Program-made: the position numbers and the translations under genes
In this document: in pieces, positions 60,493 through 64,000 of the stretch
Numbering within the stretch: the first letter of the stretch is position 1
Layout of the letters: the number at the start of each line of letters is the position of its first letter
The notes under the pieces: model-generated
What the model was told of the DNA's origin: nothing
The model's database searches: none
The model's input: only the letters and a program-made list of their open reading frames with translations
Assembly: GCA_963785815.1 (NCBI GenBank)
Contig: CAWAWN010000001.1
Location: forward strand, 682,001-746,000
Origin: UBA4742 sp963785815
GTDB taxonomy: Bacteria > Actinomycetota > Acidimicrobiia > Acidimicrobiales > Acidimicrobilacustridaceae
DNA length: 64,000 bases
Direction: 5' to 3'

Positions 60493-61313
60493 GTCGGCTC
60501 CGGGTGGTGGCCGACGGCGTGGGAGTGGCGGTGGGTCACCCCGTCGTGGGTGTGGGTGTGGGTGTGGATCAGGTTCACCCGGGCCAGCAGCGCGGCGTCG
60601 GCCAGCAGCTCGGCGGGACGGCCGTCGGCCACCAACCGGTGGTCCTCGGAGAAGATCACCGCCCGATCGGCCACCTCCTCGAGGCGGTGCAGGTCGTGGG
60701 TGGCCACCACGATGGTCTTGCCCGCCCGGCTCAGCTCGGCCAACAGCTCGATGAGCCACTGCTGGGTGCGCGGGTCGAGCGCGGCCGTCGGTTCGTCGAA
60801 GAGCAGCACCTGGGGGTTCATGACCAGCACCGAGGCGATGGCCACCTTCTTCTTCTGCCCACCCGAGAGCTGGTGGCAGGCCCGGTCGGCCAGCCCGTCG
60901 AGCTCGAGCAGCTCGAGCGTGTCGGCCACGCGCCCCTGGACCTCGTCGTCGTCGAGGTCCAGGTTGAGCGGTCCGAAGGCGACCTCGTCGCGCACCGTGG
61001 GGGAGAACACCTGGGCATCGGAGTTCTGGAACACGAAGCCGACACGGGCGCGGAAGCCCCGATTGAACTGCTCGTCGTCCAGGGCCTCCTCGGTGACGGG
61101 CTGGCCGAACGCCCGGTAGGTGCCGACGGTCGGGAAGCACAGGCCGTCGAAGATCTTGAGCAGGGTGGACTTGCCGCATCCGTTGGCGCCCAGCAGGGCC
61201 AGCCGCTCCCCGTCGTGGATCTGCAAGGACACGTCGTCGAGCGCGTCGAAGCGGTCCAGGTAGCGGTGCGAGACGCCCGACAGCTCGAGCAATGGCTCAG
61301 CGACCGAGGACAC
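60489..61313 (-). CDS. cbiO: Cobalt/nickel ECF transporter ATPase CbiO with His-rich tail
   Basis: 274 residues from GTG 61313, overlapping cbiQ by 17 bases. Walker A LLGANGCGKSTLL, Q-loop VGFVFQNSDAQVFSPTV, signature HQLSGGQKKKVAIASVLV, Walker B VLLFDEPTAALDPRT, H-loop VVATHDLHRL. The last 25 residues are a histidine-rich tail (HTHTHTHDGVTHRHSHAVGHH in outline, nine or more His), which probably binds the metal carried. It drives uptake with CbiQ and CbiM. Confidence 0.93.
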   Translation of the reverse strand: MSSVAEPLLELSGVSHRYLDRFDALDDVSLQIHDGERLALLGANGCGKSTLLKIFDGLCFPTVGTYRAFGQPVTEEALDDEQFNRGFRARVGFVFQNSDAQVFSPTVRDEVAFGPLNLDLDDDEVQGRVADTLELLELDGLADRACHQLSGGQKKKVAIASVLVMNPQVLLFDEPTAALDPRTQQWLIELLAELSRAGKTIVVATHDLHRLEEVADRAVIFSEDHRLVADGRPAELLADAALLARVNLIHTHTHTHDGVTHRHSHAVGHHPEPT

Positions 61314-62235
61314 GATCCGCTCCCAGCACCGCGGCCACGGTGGCCACGCTGGCCACCAGCCACACCCAGTCGGCGGCCACCGGCGAGCGGCGGCGCAGGG
61401 TCCGGGCGTCGCCGGTGTAGCCCCGGGCCACCATGGCCTGGTGGACCTCCTCGGACAGGGCGTGGGCGTTCGAGAACAGCGACCCGGCGGTGGCGGCCAC
61501 GTAGGCCCGTCCGCCGGCGAGGCTGCCATCGCCGGCCACCCGGGCCCGGCGGGCCAGGTACATGTCGTCGACCGTGCCCAGCAGGACGAACAGGTAGCGG
61601 TAGCACATGGCCAGCACGGCCACGAAGATCCGGGGCACGAACAGGCCCCGCATCGACGCCAGCAGGTCGTCCCATCGAGTGGTCAGGGTGAGCAGCACCA
61701 CCAGCGAGATGGACACCGCCACCCTGGTCACCAGCAGCGCGGCCCCGGCCAGGCCCTGGGCGGTGATGCCGACCGCCTGGCCGAACCACCAGTGGCCGAG
61801 CGGCACCACGATGCGACCGGGGGTGACGATCGACAGGGTGGCGGGCAGCACCACGATGCCGGTGAAGACGGGGATGAACAGCCACACCCGCTTCACGAAG
61901 TACGCCAGCGACAACCCCGACGCCACCGCCAGGACGAGGGTGAGGGCGTACACGGCGGCCAGCACCGGCAGGTGGCGCAGCAGCGAGGCGGCCACCAGCA
62001 ACCCCGCCAACGACACCAGCTTGACGCGGGGCTCGATGCGCTGGAGCAGCCCGGGGCGGCTGGCCACGTCGTCGGCGAACAGGGTCTGGCGCAGCAGCCG
62101 GGTGCCGCCCTGGATGGTCTTGTCCACGTAGCTGGCCTGGCGCCGCCGGCCGATGCACCCGCACGGGCACATCCCGGGCTGGTCGGCCAGCAGCCAGGCC
62201 GGGGTCGGCCTCGAACCACCGGCCCCGGTGGTCAT
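61297..62235 (-). CDS. cbiQ: Cobalt/nickel ECF transporter transmembrane subunit CbiQ
   Basis: 312 residues from ATG 62235, overlapping the CbiM stop by four bases (ATGA). N-terminal cysteine motif GMCPCGCIGRRR, then FADDVASRPGLLQRIEPRVK, six helices, and the two Ala-Arg-Gly coupling motifs in MYLARRARVAGDGSLAGGRA and EVHQAMVARGYTGDART. It links the metal-binding CbiM to the ATPase. Confidence 0.93.
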   Translation of the reverse strand: MTTGAGGSRPTPAWLLADQPGMCPCGCIGRRRQASYVDKTIQGGTRLLRQTLFADDVASRPGLLQRIEPRVKLVSLAGLLVAASLLRHLPVLAAVYALTLVLAVASGLSLAYFVKRVWLFIPVFTGIVVLPATLSIVTPGRIVVPLGHWWFGQAVGITAQGLAGAALLVTRVAVSISLVVLLTLTTRWDDLLASMRGLFVPRIFVAVLAMCYRYLFVLLGTVDDMYLARRARVAGDGSLAGGRAYVAATAGSLFSNAHALSEEVHQAMVARGYTGDARTLRRRSPVAADWVWLVASVATVAAVLGADRVLGR

Positions 62236-63357
62236 GCCGACACCCCGGTGGGCGACGAGGGGGTCAGGGGCCCGGACCGGCGGCGCTGCCGGGCCCGGAC
62301 GAGGGCCAGCACGGCGAAGATGCCGGCCGCGATGACGGCCAGGCCGACGGCGGCGGACACCAGGTAGCCGACGGCCGGATGCGGGTCGTGGCCGAAGTCG
62401 TAGCCGTTGAACAGGGCGTTGTGCCAGAACCCGGCGTAGTGCGCCAACCCGGAGGGCACCGCGCTCGAGGTGGTACTCGCGCAGGTCGAGCTGCGACGGC
62501 CGGGCTTCCCCGAACGCCTCGCCCGGGGCCAGCAACCCCAGCGGCGTCAGCACGGCCATCACCACCAGGGCGCCCACGCCCCACCACCAGCTCGACACGT
62601 TCACGTCCTCGTCCTGCTCGACGCCCGCCGGCCGCGGCGCGCCGGTGGCCGAGGCGGGCTCCCGCTCGCCGCGCCGGTTGTCGGGGTTGATGCGCAACAG
62701 CCCCAGGTTGGCCCGCTGCAGGTAGGCCACGACGCCGGCGGTGAGCACCAGCTCGACCGGCCCGGCCACCAGGCCATGGGCCAGGAGCATGGCGGGGATC
62801 GACTGCCACAGGTGGAACGGGGCGTACAGCGGCGTCCCGTCGGCCCGGTGGAACAGCGCGGGCTGCAGGCCCAACTCGACCGCCGCGCACAACGCCGCCG
62901 CGTTCAACCCCACGTAGGCCCCGACGCCGGCGGCCGCCGCCCGCCTCGGGCTGGTCAGCGAGAGGTGCCGACTGAGCACCAGGTACACGCCGTAGCCGGC
63001 CAGGGGCATCACGATGGCCATGTTGAAGCTGTTGGCCCCGAACGCCAGCACGCCACCGTCGCCGAAGAACAGGGCCTGGGTGGCCAGCGCCACGCTCACG
63101 GCCACGATGGCGGCCCACGGCCCCAGCAGCACGGCCACCAGCACCGCCCCCACGGCGTGGGCCGTCGTCCCGTCGGGGATGGGGACGTTGAACATCATGA
63201 CCAGGAAGCAGTAGGCGGCCATGATGGCCAGCAGGGGCACGTGGCGGTGCTTCACGATCCGGCGCACCCGCCGCGCCGCCGTCATCCAGAAGGGCGTGGC
63301 CGCCACGTACATCACGCCGCAGGTCTGCGGGCTCAGGTACCCGTCAGGGATGTGCAT
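62232..63357 (-). pseudogene. cbiM: Cobalt/nickel ECF substrate-binding subunit CbiM (with CbiN-like end), one-base frameshift
   Basis: From ATG 63357, MHIPDGYLSP is the hallmark N-terminus of CbiM whose Met-His site binds the metal; then FFGDGGVLAFGANSFNMAIV and other family segments follow, plus the PDGLE/CbiN-like domain (VGALVVMAVLTPLGLLAPGE). Near 62460, in CTCGAGCGCGG, the frame changes by one base: the remainder AHYAGFWHNALFNGYDFGHD to a stop at 62232 is in another frame. The length modulo 3 confirms it. As the neighbours are intact, an assembly error or a very recent mutation is likely. Confidence 0.85.
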
Positions 63358-63417
63358 CCGCGGTCTCCTCGGGTCCGGTGGCGTCCCTCGTCGAACCCAC
63401 ACGCAACGTAGGTGCAC

Positions 63418-63434
63418 TTGCGAAATGTTCGCAA
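63418..63434. promoter_or_regulatory. Putative Nur/Fur operator of the cbiMQO operon
   Basis: TTGCGAA-ATG-TTCGCAA, a perfect seven-base inverted repeat, 61 bp upstream of the cbiM start. It can also be read as TTGCGA-N5-TCGCAA, close to the Streptomyces Nur box (TTGCAA-N5-TTGCAA). The Fur-family gene that ends this operon is the natural binder. Confidence 0.75.
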
Positions 63435-63501
63435 ACGGGTCTGGCCCCCATCTGCCGGGGATTCGGATCACCGGAGCCACCTGGATGGCGACCGGGAACG
63501 C

Positions 63502-64000
63502 TCAGCTGGTGAGAACCGGCGTCCGGCTCGAGGTGGCCACCCCGCCGGCCACCTCGTCGGTGACGGCCAGGCCCCGGAAGGAACCGTGAGCCGAGAAGGC
63601 GACCAGGGTCGGCGAGCGACCCAGCAGGCCCAGCGAGATGACCTTGCCGCCCGTCTCCCCCCACAGCTGGTAGGTGCGATCCGCCGCCAGCGTGGGCAGC
63701 GCGTTGGCCGTCAGGTAGCCCGTGCCCGAGGGCGAGATGACCGCGGTGGCGGTGATCGGCTCGTGGGTCGGCGAGGTCAGCGAGAGGTGCTGGCTGGCGG
63801 GATCGGCTGCCGCCTGCTGGGCCGAGCGGGCCAGGGGGCTGGCCGACAGGTTGGCGTTGAGGTGATCGATCTGGTTGCGCTGGTGCAGGACCACCGCGCT
63901 CATCACCACGACGACCACGGCCGCCGCCGCGGCCAGCACCGCCATCGGGCGACGCCTCGACCGGCGCGCCGGGGCGACGGGCGGGGGCGCGGCGTCGTGC
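63502..64000 (-). CDS. RskA-like anti-sigma factor, C-terminal part (runs off the window)
   Basis: About 166 C-terminal residues. A basic stretch, one transmembrane helix (AVLAAAAAVVVVVMSAVVLH), a short linker and the extracellular RskA domain: ITATAVISPSGTGYLTANAL, RTYQLWGETGGKVISLGLLG and LAVTDEVAGGV near the end. Its cytoplasmic sigma-binding part and the sigma gene should be outside the window. It would release a SigK-like sigma factor after proteolysis. Confidence 0.85.
   Translation of the reverse strand, partial: HDAAPPPVAPARRSRRRPMAVLAAAAAVVVVVMSAVVLHQRNQIDHLNANLSASPLARSAQQAAADPASQHLSLTSPTHEPITATAVISPSGTGYLTANALPTLAADRTYQLWGETGGKVISLGLLGRSPTLVAFSAHGSFRGLAVTDEVAGGVATSSRTPVLTS

Noticed and set aside
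61297..63480. A single 727-residue CbiM-CbiQ fusion protein
   Set aside because: The middle (about 62240-62460) becomes Arg/Pro-rich nonsense in this frame, while another frame gives the proper end of CbiM and a stop overlapping the CbiQ start. It is a frameshift, not a fusion.
63358..63501. Cobalamin riboswitch before cbiM
   Set aside because: The leader is only 145 bp, shows no B12-box-like sequence, and contains a protein-type operator.

Overview
This is a 64-kb, very GC-rich chromosomal segment from an actinobacterium. I infer the class Acidimicrobiia from four things: the gene order tig-clpP-clpX-folC-like-ndk-mreB-mreC-mreD-PBP2, F420-type enzymes (LLM and PPOX families), a Tat-exported surface protein ending in a 'VYDSR ... 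VDVVGYY' beta-domain, and many GTG/TTG starts with 4-base stop/start overlaps. There is no rRNA. Five intact tRNA genes are present (Pro-TGG, Gly-TCC, Arg-TCT, His-GTG, Lys-CTT) plus one broken tRNA-Arg copy.

Layout. 1-9.9 kb (minus strand): a conserved block for protein quality control and cell shape (tig, clpP, clpX, a catalytically dead-looking FolC paralogue, ndk, mreB, mreC, mreD, start of PBP2), preceded by a class V aminotransferase. 9.8-13.4 kb: small enzymes (MOSC, F420-type PPOX), an Imm-5-like protein, tRNA-Pro and hypotheticals, with a broken acyltransferase. 13.5-17.3 kb: an overlapping four-gene operon (SDR, membrane protein, HPP protein, GH15 hydrolase). 17.4-20.1 kb: a broken pentapeptide gene, an LLM oxidoreductase, and tRNA-Gly with a decayed integrase beside it. 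20.1-28 kb: a GNAT enzyme, a sigma factor overlapping a membrane protein with neocarzinostatin-like domains, and a MacB-type export operon diverging from an OmpR-type two-component pair. 28-39.7 kb: accessory genes, including secreted or lipoproteins, an MscS channel coupled to a Thr-rich protein, an MFS exporter with its TetR regulator, a surface protein, and two copies of a multi-hairpin repeat. 39.7-46.5 kb: a sensor kinase, two GAF-ANTAR proteins (one frameshifted), a large pentapeptide lipoprotein, and a tandemly duplicated fic/tRNA-Arg unit of which one copy has collapsed. 46.7-53.7 kb: type III glutamine synthetase, a TetR-regulated heterodimeric ABC exporter, tRNA-His and tRNA-Lys. 54-59.8 kb: an amino-acid permease, DUF302, an LPG-synthase-like membrane protein coupled to a CPA-type antiporter, and remnants of USP, GAP-family and radical-SAM genes. 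60-63.4 kb: a nickel/cobalt ECF transporter operon (cbiM, cbiQ, cbiO) ending in a Fur-family regulator, with a perfect 7-3-7 palindrome upstream that resembles a Nur box. 63.5-64 kb: the C-terminal part of an RskA-like anti-sigma factor.

The observations most worth following are the FolC pseudoenzyme kept in an otherwise conserved locus, the fic/tRNA-Arg tandem unit, the self-contained nickel circuit, the 110-bp multi-hairpin repeat pair, and the sigma/neocarzinostatin pair. Several genes carry single-base frameshifts; some may be assembly errors, so those calls depend on read-level checking.
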